Below are positions 30,358-41,479 of a stretch of DNA of 41,721 nucleotides, one piece after another. How positions within the stretch are numbered: the stretch's first letter is position 1; every line of letters begins with the position of its first letter. Position numbers and translations under genes: made by a program. Origin of the DNA: Entrophospora sp. SA101 (taxonomy: Eukaryota > Glomeromycota > Glomeromycetes > Entrophosporales > Entrophosporaceae); the NCBI GenBank assembly GCA_958430865.1, contig CAUDNR010001224.1, forward strand, positions 34,234 to 75,954, in the 5' to 3' direction. The notes below the pieces were generated by a model that saw nothing but the letters and a program-made list of their open reading frames with translations, made no database searches and was not told where the DNA came from.

Positions 30358-31915
30358 ATGAATACTACTATTTTAACTTCGAAAGATTATGTAGCTGATA
30401 ATATTAAATTCCCGGTCTGGACTGGATTTCATCCTGGAAAAGTAGCAGAGGCAGTAAATTCAGTACAAAAAATTGGAAATTGATAATGTGTTTAATTCAT
30501 ATTCAGAACTCTGTCTCCAGTATGATACGTTAAAAGCTTATTATGGTGCTAATCAGAATCAATATAAAGAGTATGTTTATTTTTTTCAAAAAGCCCTATT
30601 TATTTTATTTATTTATTTTTATTTTATTTATTAGTTTATTTATTTATTTTTATTTTTATTTATTTATTAGTTTATTTATTTATTTTATTTATTGATTATT
30701 ATTTATTTATTTATTATTATATTAGAAATCTCATTTTTTACCACTAAAGTATAGTTTGAATTTTGACGAGTATGCCAATATTGACAAAAAATTTATAGAT
30801 AAATATGGTGATGAATCTTGTAAATATCCCATCAGAAGAAAACAAGTGGCACTTTTCTCAAATATACCCTTGAAATATTTGTAAAGATTTACCACCATCC
30901 GATTTGTTGGCACCGGTGCAAACATGTTCAAGATTCCATTTTATCTTAATGGATAAATGTGATGGAACCCAACAAATTTGGAAAAAAATCGAGATTGGCT
31001 TACTTTAAAGGATTGCAACAACCTCCACCGCCAAGCTGGAATGAATTACAATATATTAGATTCTTCCTTGCTTCACCTAGATCTTGCATGTTTTGTGGTA
31101 TTATTAAATCAACTGAAATACATTGGCAGTTTCATGTAAAATGCTACACTAGATGTTACTGTGCAAGAACCACTATAATTGAGTAAGTAATTATATAAAG
31201 TTTAATTAATTATATAAAGTTTAATTGATTAAATAATCATATTTATTCATTTATTTATTTAACAATTTCAGATAAAAGACTATTAAAGGTCATGATTTCT
31301 TTGCAGGATTACCTCATTCATTTCAGAAATATGGAATGAAGGTTACTGGACACAGGCCCCTTTTACAATTCTGGGAAAAAGATCTCATTGAGAGACATTC
31401 TTATGTTGGAAAATATGGATTAAAACCTGTTAATACTTATGATGAGGAAAGTAAAAAAATGCTTGAGGTTCAAACAAAATTCATGGAAGAATGTGATGAT
31501 CGCAATAAAGAATGCAGTTTATATATGAAAAAATCAACAAACTCATTGGTAAAATTCTTGAGGAGGGGAAATTATCATTAAACTACAGATCTCGTTATAT
31601 TCAACCTCATTTCACCTCATATAAAAGAGCAATATTCCATTTTGCTGAGGTTGATAAGCAACCTCCAAAAGATTACTGGAAAAGATTAAAAAATCAAATA
31701 ATCTATGAAGCAGAAAAGCCACATTGACAGGAACTTATCTTGAAATACTTGTTAAAAAATGACCTCGCTTTGTACCTAATAAACAAGTTGCTGAAACATT
31801 CCTTGAAGAGATAGATAACCCTCTTAGATACTCTCAGGTTGACCTCTATATGATTCTTCAACATTGTTGTAGTTATAAGGACCTACCAATATATCAGGTG
31901 ATGCCTACACTATAA
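30358..31915 (+). pseudogene. Dead F-box family gene
   Basis: At 30873-30985 one frame reads ICKDLPPSDLLAPVQTCSRF, then HFILMDKCDGTQQIWKKIE. This is the F-box of the expanded family typical of Rhizophagus (ICRDLPPSDLLSL...C..F...L, then T.EIWR.S). The next frame gives GLQQPPPPSWNELQYIRFFL and RSCMFCGI with HWQFHVKCYTRC, the family's cysteine-rich middle. Further pieces follow at 31336-31730 (KMLEVQTKFMEECDDRNKE; LNYRSRYIQPHFTSYKRAIF). Multiple stops and frame changes break it. The 5' fragment at 30358-30480 (TILTSKDYVADNIKFPVW) may belong to another gene. A (TTTA)n tract at 30597-30722 separates the two parts. Confidence 0.68.
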
Positions 31916-31949
31916 ATTTATTTGGTGATGATGATAAATGTAAAGATCA

Positions 31950-32215
31950 AAAATCACAAGAAACATGCCAGAATGAACATAGATCTATTGAACACAAAAG
32001 AAAACACAAAGGAATTAATAATGGTAATAAACATCAAGAAAAAAGACCTCAAACTAATAATCAACTTCAAAAATCACAAGAAACATGCTAGAATGAACAT
32101 AGATCTATTGAACGCAAAATAAAACGTGAAGGAATAAATAATGGTAATGAACATCAAGAAAAAAGACCTTGAACTAATAATCGACTTCAAAAATCACAAG
32201 TCTATCAGAATGAAT
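31950..32215 (+). repeat. 120-bp tandem repeat, 2.2 copies
   Basis: The motif AAATCACAAGAAACATGC begins at 31951 and 32071, and a partial third copy (AAATCACAAG) begins at 32191, an exact 120-bp period. 120 is a multiple of three, and one frame through all copies is coding-like (SQETCQNEHRSIE; INNGNKHQEKRP), interrupted by two stops in the second copy. It may be the repetitive tail of the dead F-box gene or a separate repeat protein remnant. Confidence 0.85.
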
Positions 32216-32322
32216 GGCGATCTGTTAAATCTTATTATAGAAAAATTACTCGTGTAAAAAAAAAAAATTAGTACTTTTATTATTATTAAAACAAAATAAA
32301 GCATATGTATAATATATATATA

Positions 32323-33582
32323 CAGTGTGTTGTAAAAAAAACCGGAAATTTTTATGTGAACTAAAAACGTGTATAGCGTCCCTACATTAAGCCTAATTCG
32401 TGCCGTATAAAAAATCAAGACGAACTTATATTTCAAAAATAAATATTGAAATCTTTTATAATTGATAATCTTTTTTGAGAAAATTAAATATATAATGCCT
32501 ACTTCAAGACAAGAAATCCAACGTCAAGCTATATTACATTTATGGAATAACGGTGTATGTGAGGCCAAAGAAATAAATAAGTGTACAAAATTTCCTCTTT
32601 CTACCGTCTATGATAACATAAAAAAATTAAAAACAACTGGCAATTTGGAGGAAATGGCCGTCAAAAAAAAATTACTGCGGAAGCATCGAAAGCTTTGGGC
32701 AATATATACACAGAGATTCATCAATTTCGACTAGAACATTGGCAACAAAATTATCGGTAAATCATGTGCAAGTATCTTATTCAACTATCTCTAGACATAT
32801 ACACGAAAAAGGGTATAAAAAAGCCCTGCCAATGGCTACACCAATGTTAACAACATCTCATAAAGAAAACCGTGTACAATGGGCCCAACGACATCTTAAT
32901 GACGATTGGAATAAAACATTATTTACCGATGAGACATCCTTTTTATTATTTAGAAATACTGTAGAACGTTGGTATAAAGATAAAAGGCCAGTTCGAAGGA
33001 TGCCAAAGGATCGTACTAAAATTCACGCGTGGAGTGGTTTTTGTGTAGAAGGCAAAACAAGCCTTTTTTAAACAAATTATGGATGCGTCATTTTATGTGG
33101 AAATACTTAGCAGGCACGTTTCAGAAATAGAAGAAATGCTTGGGAATGAATAGATGTTTCAGCAAGACAATGACCCTAAGCATACAAGTCGTCTTGCAAC
33201 GTCTTTCTTGCAGAAAATGTACCAAATGTTATAGACTGGCCTTCGAACAGCCCAGATTTGAATCCGATAGAAAATCTGTGGAGTGTTGTTAAAAGAAATG
33301 TTGAGAAAAGGATGCCACAAAATTGTGGAGAATTAGAACGATTTATGGTTAACGAATGGCAAAGTATTCCACATAATGTCCTAATTAATTTAGTAAATTT
33401 TATGCGATGCCTATGTGAGCTTATTATACAAAATAATGGAGAACGTATACCATATTAATTTTTTATTAATAAAAACTACATTTTTTAGGCTTTTAAAAGA
33501 GATATTTTTTGTATCATTTGGGATGATCGTTTTGTTGTAATAACCAATTATATAATTCCGGTTTTTTTTTTGCAACACACTG
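32323..33582 (+). mobile_element. Tc1/mariner-type transposon copy 2, full length
   Basis: This 1260-bp element has complete terminal inverted repeats, CAGTGTGTTG plus an 8-10 base A-run plus CCGGAA. It is flanked by TA at 32321-32322 and 33583-33584, the target duplication of the Tc1/mariner superfamily. Structurally it is a perfect insertion, but its transposase is dead. From about the AAAAAATCAAGACG segment to GGGATGA it looks identical to copy 1 with no length change. The left 95 bp differ by several substitutions and 7 bp of length. Confidence 0.95.
32498..33458 (+). pseudogene. Dead Tc1/mariner transposase (copy 2)
   Basis: The three open pieces (32462-32734, 32739-33071, 33258-33458) are identical in translation to those of copy 1 and lie exactly 31,568 bp further on. 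The same A-run frameshift, the shift before ATKLSVNHVQVS, the TAA after GKTSLF, the TAG before MFQQDNDPKHT and the shift after SFLQKM are present. The DD34E motifs TDETS, NDPKHTS and NPIENLW remain readable. No functional product is possible without extensive repair. Confidence 0.9.
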
Positions 33583-33584
33583 TA

Positions 33585-34064
33585 TATATATTAATTAAAT
33601 TATAAATAAAAAAATTCTCTTGCTATACTTAAATTGTGTGCGAAAAAAAGTAGTTTATATTCGATTGTTCAAATTACAGCCGGTTAAATCAAAACGCCAT
33701 ATAAAACATATTTTTTATAGATTATAAATAATAAAATGATTGACAGACGGACGATGGTAAATTATTTGTTGATTCAGTTATTTATCACTTCATATTCATC
33801 ATCAAATTTTTTTTAATCACCGTTTCCGTTGACATTTTTCAATTAAAATAATAATAATAAATAATACGCGTCGAATTTAGTGAAACAAGGATTTCCTTTT
33901 TTGAAGTGGCAAAAACAGGGTTACACGCAATTGAAATTTTAGATTTCTGTCATATGTTGGATTTTACATTGAAGTGTAAATAATTATTAATATTAGTTTC
34001 AGCAATCAACTTCAAAACGCGAAATAGTAATAATTCTACTATATAATATAAATATTGAAAAAAT
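33585..34064. other. Upstream region of the PHD-finger gene
   Basis: This holds the AT-rich 5' flank of the PHD gene and sequence beyond the mariner insertion. No exon or repeat is seen. Confidence 0.35.
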
Positions 34065-34971
34065 ATGAATTCAAAAGTTACGGTTACACCCGATCATAAA
34101 CATTCCATTTTAACTCCAACAAACGAAGAGTTAACTATCTAATTTTTAATATGAAAAAGAGAAAATGGGTTTATTTACCTTATATATACTTTTTAAGATT
34201 AAATTATTTTACTTTCTTCTAGTCTTCGTCAAAACAATCAAAAGCCCCAAAATGACACAGTTGAGCCAATTGTTGAAGTGATCGGTTCACCTATTATAAA
34301 GGAATTATTACAAAATCCTTTCATTGTTGATAATAAGCAGGGTAATGTTTTATCAAAACCACCACAACCACCATCACCATCACCACCACCATCAAATAGA
34401 GGAGCATTATTTGATAAGGAATATAGATTTGCACAAGTTTTGTAAGTATGGAAGAAATATTCAATTGATTAATTAACTCTTTTTGAATATGTAAATTAAT
34501 TATTATTATTATATTTTAAAGCCGTGGACATCGATATTATGTACCCCTAGATTATTATGATCGCTATGCTGATGATGATGATTTAACGTAAATCAATCAA
34601 TTGCATATTTATATATTTATATACATTGTTGAGATTTTTACTTATTAATCTAAATGATTGGGTTGTAGCGTTAATATTAGGCCAAGAAATTTGCTACCAT
34701 TACTGAAAGCAGAGGCTTCAAAAAATTCTAAAGTTGTTGTTGAAACCAATATAAAAGAGGAAGAGTTTAGTGGCAAGTACAATATAAAAGAGGAAGAATT
34801 TAGCGACAAGTATGTTCATCATCATCATTATTATGCAATAGTTGAACTTTCATTAATACATTATTAATTGTCATAGGAGTGGAAATGAAACAAACAAACA
34901 CGAATATTCAACTCTCACTAATCCTGAATATTATGAGGATTACGATGACTACGATGATGATTATGGAGACT

Positions 34972-35008
<37 letters not shown>

Positions 35009-35910
35009 GGAAGAAATAAAATCTCTTGTAGAAGAAAAAGAATTGAAAAAAAGAGAAGCAAATATAAGCACGATTCAAAGAGTTTGTTATTTATTAAAAT
35101 AGATTTTTTGTTTTTCTGCCATATGGACATAACTTAATACATGTAAAAAATTATTTAAATTGTTTGTATTTGTAGATTGACCAATCTAGACAAGTTGTAA
35201 ATGGTACAAAAACACCACCTCATCAAATACGTAAGAGAACATATGCAGAATTAGATGATGAAATAAATCTTGAGAAACATGAATCAAAAAAGCATAAAAA
35301 TTTTTTAACAAATGAATCAAATCAAATTGGGATTAAGAATAGTTTTCAAGTCAGTGTACAAGATAATCAACAAAACAATCATGTTCAAGCCAATATACAA
35401 GCCAATATACAACCTAACATACAAAATAATCATCAGGCTAATAATCAATTGTTTAATAAACTATCTAACATCCAGACTAACGATCAAGATAATAAGCAAA
35501 TCAATAACCAGGCTAGTTATCAAATCAATTATATAGATGATGATGATGAAGATTGGTATTTTGATTGTATTTGTGGTATTTCTGGCATAAATATTGTAAG
35601 TTATGAATCACTTATATATATAACTTTTTTTTGCATTTTTTTTTATATGACATTAGGTAATAAAAAAATGATAAGGAAGAAAACTCTCTTTGTTATAATT
35701 TTGTTTTGGTTTTTTTTTTTGAAATTATAATTTTTTTAATTAAAAAAAATCTTGAAAAAAAACTGTAAAATTATTTAATATTAACAACAACAGATCAATA
35801 ATAATCGGATGATGCATGTGATGGTTGTCAGGTTTGGCAACACATTGACTGTGTTGCAAAAGATTTTTTTATTTATAAATAAATAAATATCTTTGTCAAA
35901 ATTGCTTAAA
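34065..35910 (+). pseudogene. Acidic PHD-finger protein gene, frameshifted in the finger
   Basis: Six exons join in phase: 34065-34129, 34223-34441, 34522-34587, 34669-34809, 34877-35081 and 35176-35595 (372 codons). They encode a low-complexity nuclear-type protein with a Pro-rich run (PPQPPSPSPPPS), a tandem duplication (NIKEEEFSGKY, NIKEEEFSDK), a long Asp/Glu run from a GAT microsatellite, KRTYAELDDE, and Asn/Gln repeats. It then starts a PHD finger with DWYFDCICGISGINI. After the next acceptor (35794) the finger continues as ACDGCQVWQHIDCV, but in another frame, consistent with loss of one base after INNNRM. A further shift precedes YLCQNCLKKSH at 35888. PHD fingers read histone H3 tails. 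Either the gene is newly dead or the sequence has indel errors. Confidence 0.7.
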
Positions 35911-36106
35911 GAAATCTCATTTACATGATATTTGACAATGATCTATATTTTTGTTTTTGATGTTATTTAATTTTTTTAAACTGAATTGTTTCAGCAAAAA
36001 TTTTATTTTTATCCGATTTAGATTTCACGTGCACTAATTTTTGTGTAATTTTTACTGATCAAAACTTTTTTTGAGTGATTCTTTTACACTTGGATTTATG
36101 TAAACA
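35911..36106. other. Spacer before NAA15
   Basis: This is a short AT-rich flank with TTCACGTGCAC at 36026, an imperfect E-box, 70-80 bp before the NAA15 start. Confidence 0.35.
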
Positions 36107-39100
36107 ATGAGAGAATTACCTTCCAAAGAGTCCGCACTTTTTAAGCAAATTTTAGCAAGTATTTCTTTTTATATTTAATTATAATTTAAAAAATTCCCTT
36201 TTAGAGTTTTAATAACAACATTTTTTTTATATAGAAATACTATGAATTTAAACAATATAAAAAAGGATTGAAGGCAGCCGAACAAATACTAAAAAAATTT
36301 CCGGAACATGGGGGTATTATTAATTTACATTACTATTATAATTGACATCTCAAACAGAATATCCATATGGAAAAAGAAACAATGATTGATAATTCTTAGT
36401 AGTTGATAAGTAAATTATTCTTGAATTAAAAATTATCACAGAAACATTGGCAATGAAGGGATTATTTCTTAATCATATGGATAGGAAAGAAGAAGCTCAT
36501 GATTTTGTGCGCAAAGGAATTAGATATGATCTGAATAGTCATATTTGTAATTATAAGTTTAAAATATTTTTATAGAATTTATTTAATATGTCAAAAGAGA
36601 TTCTGAATACAATTAATTTGGATAGGTTGGCATGTATATGGTTTATTACATCGATCTGATAAAAATTATGGCGAGGCCTTAAAATGTTATACAAGGGCTT
36701 TGAAATTTGATAAGGTTTTTGTTTAATTTTTTAAATAAAAATAATAATGAAAAATAAGATTAGTTAAATTATTTTTAAATAGGATAACATGCAGATTCTC
36801 CAAGATTATTCTCTTCTTCAAATTCAAATGCGGAATTATGAAGCTTATAATGTGAGATAAAATTTTAATAATAGTGTTATTTATTTTTTTGTAACAATTT
36901 ATAAGTAATATTAATAAGTGAAAAAATAATATAAAAAATAATGAAATTAATCAAGGAATCAAAACATCATTTATTATCTTTAAGGCCAAATAATCAAAGA
37001 AATTGGTTTGGTTTGGCGATATCTTATCATTTACTTGAGAATTATGAAACAGCTGAAAAGGTTTTGAAAAGCTATGAAGATACATTAAGGGTATTTTTTT
37101 TCCTTTAAAAATTTTTTTTTCTTTTAAAGTCATCATTTCAATACATTAATTAATATTTGTTTGTATTAAAAAAAAATACAGGAAACATCTAGTCCAATGA
37201 ATTTTGAACGTAGTGAAATATTATTGTATCATAATTTTATTATAGAGGAAAGTGGCGATTTTGAAGCAGCATTGGTTCACCTAGATTCTATAAAAAATAA
37301 AATTTGTGATCGTCAAATTTGGAAGGAGAAAAGAGGTTTGTATATTATTAATAAAATTTATATTTTTGATTTTAAACAACTAATCATATGTATATATACA
37401 TATATTAAATTTTTATTAATAGCACAATTTCTTTTGAAGTTGGGTAAATTGCAAGAAGCAACAGAAGCATATCGAGATTTGATTAATGATAATCCTGATT
37501 GCTATGCATATTTTGATGGGTTACTAATCTCTAAAGGGCTGAATATCAGTATGTATGTCAATTAAATTTCATGCTAAAATATTATTGTTCATCATCAATG
37601 TCTTGATAATGAGATGATCAATCATTACAGGTGATTTAACACCCGAGCAAAGAAAAGAAATCTTGGATTTGTTTAAAGATTTGGCTGAGAAATATCCAAA
37701 ATCTAATGCGATTAAACATTTTCCTTTGAGTTATGCTATCGGTTAGTTAATTTTTATAATCCGAAAAATTTATACCTTTATTCTTAATTACTTTGTTTTT
37801 TTTTTTTTGATTGATTTTAAATTGATAGGTGACACTTTTAGAGCAATGATAGATGAATATATGCAAGCGGCTCTTCGAAAAGGTGTTCCTTCATTGTTTG
37901 TTAATCTTAAAAAGCTCTATACTGATCTACAAAAAGAAAAAATTATTGAGGAATTAATTGAAGGATATCATCAAAATTTAAATAATAACGGCACTTTTAC
38001 CCAGAATGGAACTACCAGTGATATCCAAGAACCTCCGACAGCATATCTTTGGACTCTTTATTTGCTTGCACAACATTACGATTATAAACGTGATGTGGTA
38101 AAAGCTCTTAAATTTATCAATAAAGCAATTGATCATACACCTACTTTAGTTGAACTATATATGACCAAGGGTCATATTCTTAAGGTTTGAAAAGATTCAA
38201 TTAATATGCGACAATTTCCATATATTGTAACTCTGAAATAATCTATAGTATATATTTTTAAATTTAGCATGGAGGTGATCTCTTAGAAGCAACGAAGACT
38301 ATGAATGAAGCTCGTGAACTTGATCTTCAAGACAGGTTCATTAATTCAAAATGTGTCAAATACATGCTTAGATTTGATCAAACAGACGAGGCCGAAAAAA
38401 CAATTGGTTTATTTACCAGGGTATTTATCATTATCATGATTTTTCTTTTTAATAAAAAAATTATCGTTATTTTACAAATGTAGTAATAAATAAAAATTTT
38501 TTTTTAAAGAGTGATGCGTCAGATCCATTAACAGATCTTATTGATATGCAATGTATGTGGTTTGTACTTGAAGAAGGAGAATCTTATATGAGAAGAAGTA
38601 AATTAGGTAAAGCTTTGAAACGGTTCCATCAAATTGAAAAGGTATATTCTTAATATACACATTTAAGGTCAATACACGACTAAAGCAATTGGTTTTATTT
38701 TGATCATAATAAGTGTTAATATCATTTACAAAGTTATTTATTAATGGATTTGATAACTTAGCATTTTTTTGATATAACCGATGATCAATTTGATTTTCAC
38801 ACATATTGTCTTCGTAAAGTTACTCTCCGTGCATATGTCAGGTAGATAGTCATTCAAACAAGCAATATATCCTACTATTTTACTTTAACTAATTTTAAAA
38901 AATTTTTAAAAAAGTTTATTACGTTTGGAAGATCAACTACGTTCCCATCCTTATTATTTTCGTTCTGCACAAGATGCCATAAAGGTAGATATAAATTAGG
39001 ATTTTTTTAATTCTAATATTTTATAAAAAAATTTTTTTATCATATATGAAATATTTAGATATATCTTAAATTATATGATAATCCAAACATTGTCTCTCCT

Positions 39101-40369
39101 AGTGACAATAATCTTGATTATGGTATGTTTTTATTGTTAAAATTATATATATTATAATAATATTTTAAATTTTTTTATTATCTTAAAAAATAAACATTTT
39201 TTTCTAAAAAATAAAAACAGCTAATATGACTGAAAATGAAATCAAAAAGGCCAAAAACAAGGCCAAAAAAGCCGCAATAAAAGCACAAAAGGAAGCTGAA
39301 GCAAAAAAGGGTTGGTTATCTTTCAATTAAAAATATATGTATATATTAATACTACTATTGTTATGTGAAAACTTAATTAATCATTATGATTTTAGCACCG
39401 GCAAAAGAAGAACAAACAAAAAAGAGGATAGAGAAACCACAAGATGATGATCCAGAGGGTGAAAAGCTTGTTAAGGTTTTGTCTACTTATTTGATTAAAC
39501 TGTTTATCAATTTAGTATTGTTATTCTTACTTAAATTTCTTAAAGACTATAAATCCTTTAGAAGACGCCTTCAAACTCCTTGTTCCATTACAAGAATTGT
39601 CACAAAAAAGGATAGAGACACATTTATTGGCATTTGAAATTTATATAAGAAAAGGTTTTTTTCCCTTTATAAATATATTACTTGACTAATTAATTTATGA
39701 AGATTTAATATTTATTCATTTAAAATTATTATATAGATAAATACTTGTTAGCCTTGAGATCTCTCATACGAGCATATTATATTGATAAGGAAAATCCTTG
39801 TTTACACAAGGACATAGTATTGTTTAATTCAAAAGGTAAAAATATAATATTTAAAATTATCTAAAATTATCATATAATAAATATCTAACACGAATTGTGT
39901 GTGTATATAGTGTCGAATAATACAAAAATTCATGAAACAACAATTAAAGTTATCGAAGCAGAAAGGTCAAAAATATTACCAGATAATAATGATTCATTAA
40001 TTCAATTCAATAATGAATTTTTGGAAAAAAATAAAGGGTCAATAGAACATTTATTGGCAGGAGTAGAATCATTGTTAATTATAAATCCGGAGAAAAAACA
40101 AGAAGCTGAAGCTCTTTTATTAAAAGTTTATGAAGATGAATATTTAAATAATAGAACGTTGAAAGTATGTCTTAAATTAATTTATTTATTATTTTTGAAT
40201 CAATAATTTATTTTCGAATTCAATAATTGATTTTTTTTAAAAAAAATAGAATTTTATTTTAGTTTATGAAACACTTAAAAATACCTTTGAATCTCCAATA
40301 GCAGAAGAGTTTAAGAAAAAGTGCCAAGAATGGTTTCCGATCTCGACGTATTTCCGCGATTCTGAATAA
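36107..40369 (+). CDS. NAA15: NatA N-terminal acetyltransferase auxiliary subunit
   Basis: Twenty-one exons give 840 residues (human NAA15 is 866): 36107-36154, 36235-36313, 36442-36546, 36626-36714, 36783-36851, 36956-37090, 37182-37335, 37423-37548, 37631-37741, 37829-38184, 38268-38420, 38510-38641, 38762-38841, 38915-38984, 39059-39122, 39221-39310, 39396-39475, 39546-39654, 39737-39835, 39911-40164 and 40250-40369. This TPR scaffold anchors the Naa10 catalytic subunit to the ribosome exit and shapes acetylation of Ser/Ala/Thr N-termini. Clear blocks are [46 protein letters not shown] [55 protein letters not shown], the basic [20 protein letters not shown] helix and [15 protein letters not shown]. 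Intron 1 has a GC donor (GCAAGT). No lesion was found. Confidence 0.96.
36155..36160 (+). other. Noncanonical GC-AG splice donor, NAA15 intron 1
   Basis: Exon 1 ends ...CAAATTTTA and the intron begins GCAAGT, the textbook GC-donor consensus. Splicing here to the acceptor at 36234 gives [14 protein letters not shown], which aligns without gap to human LFKRILRCYEHKQY. The nearest GT (36159) would put the next exon out of frame. Confidence 0.75.
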
Positions 40370-40754
40370 TTTAATATTAATAAATTGTATATTATATAGT
40401 GGATGATTATTCTCATTAATTTGACTTAATTTATGGTATCTTTGGAAAAAAAATAAATATATATTTATTATAAAAGCAAACTCACTACCACATGGTTGGC
40501 ACATATTAACATTAAACCCAATAAACCTAATAGTTAATTGTTGGTTTTTTGGGTTTATTAATATCAATCAACCGTCTATTGGTCAATTTATCACGTGATA
40601 CATGGAAATAATTTTTGAACCCATATCTGCATGTCGTTATACCAACACCAATACTAATACTAATACTAATAATACCAAAACTGGATTACACCCTTGAAAA
40701 TATATATATATATAGCACAAAAAATAAATTTTGGATTTAATTTGATCAAAGTTC
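40370..40754. other. 3' flank of NAA15 with E-box palindrome and microsatellites
   Basis: TCACGTGA occurs at 40591-40598, an AATACTAATACC-like run at about 40645-40678 and an (AT)n run at 40698-40714. No gene is seen. Confidence 0.4.
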
Positions 40755-41340
40755 ATTTGTTGTTAAACCAGCTGCACTGAATTCCCTTTCACTGGCTGCA
40801 ATTTGATAAATAATAGGAACATAATATTGATAGTTTTGGTATTCATCTTGATGAGTTTTTCACCATTCTAAAATGTCTACATTTAATTCCTTTTGTATTT
40901 TTGAAGACAAATATTGATCAATTTCTTTTTTTTTTCACTTTTGCCATCATCATTGTCATGAAATTTACTAAACCAACATTAAATCTTTTCTTTTTTTTTA
41001 ATAGGTCATAACATAAACTTCTTTATGTAAACTATCGCCATCATCATCACTATTTTATCATTAGCAAGTTGGCTTCAAAATTTTCAACTACTTCATCCCT
41101 GATAAAGCTCCTCACAAACTGCTCATGCAGAGCCTTGTCCTTGGTCAAAGAATAAAGCCAATTTATGTAAACAATAAATTACAATTTTTTCTGTTGTTTT
41201 TATAGGCACCAGTTTGATTTGTTTTAAAATTTCATCATCTGATGAAGATACTTCACAATGAGCTAAAAGAGTTTTATAACAAGGGAGTACAAGATGAATT
41301 ATTGGATATTTTATTGGGGTTGGTCACAACGGTTGATCAT
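40755..41340 (-). pseudogene. Dead hAT transposase, C-terminal part
   Basis: Read on minus, pieces in shifting frames give LLAHCEVSSSDDEILKQIK, INWLYSLTKDKALHEQFVRS, and then DQYLSSKIQKELNVDILEW, KTHQDEYQNYQYYVPIIYQI and AASEREFSAAGLTTNE. The last three are the hAT dimerisation domain, whose active form reads LEWW...YP.L...A...L.IPA.S...ER.FS.AG. A stop replaces the second Trp and the frame breaks at least twice. No terminal repeats were found. Confidence 0.72.
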
Positions 41341-41479
41341 CAAAATTAATAAACATCAATAATTAAATTTCATATATGCGGATTTTTTAACTGTTATTTT
41401 GAAAATTTTGTAACACAAAAATTTTTATAATAATAATAATAAATAAATTTTTCACGACTAAGAAATAATTTGAATCATA

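Noticed and set aside
35449..35730. Open frame across the PHD gene intron
   Set aside because: It extends exon 6 into an intron that begins with a good donor (GTAAGT) at 35596.
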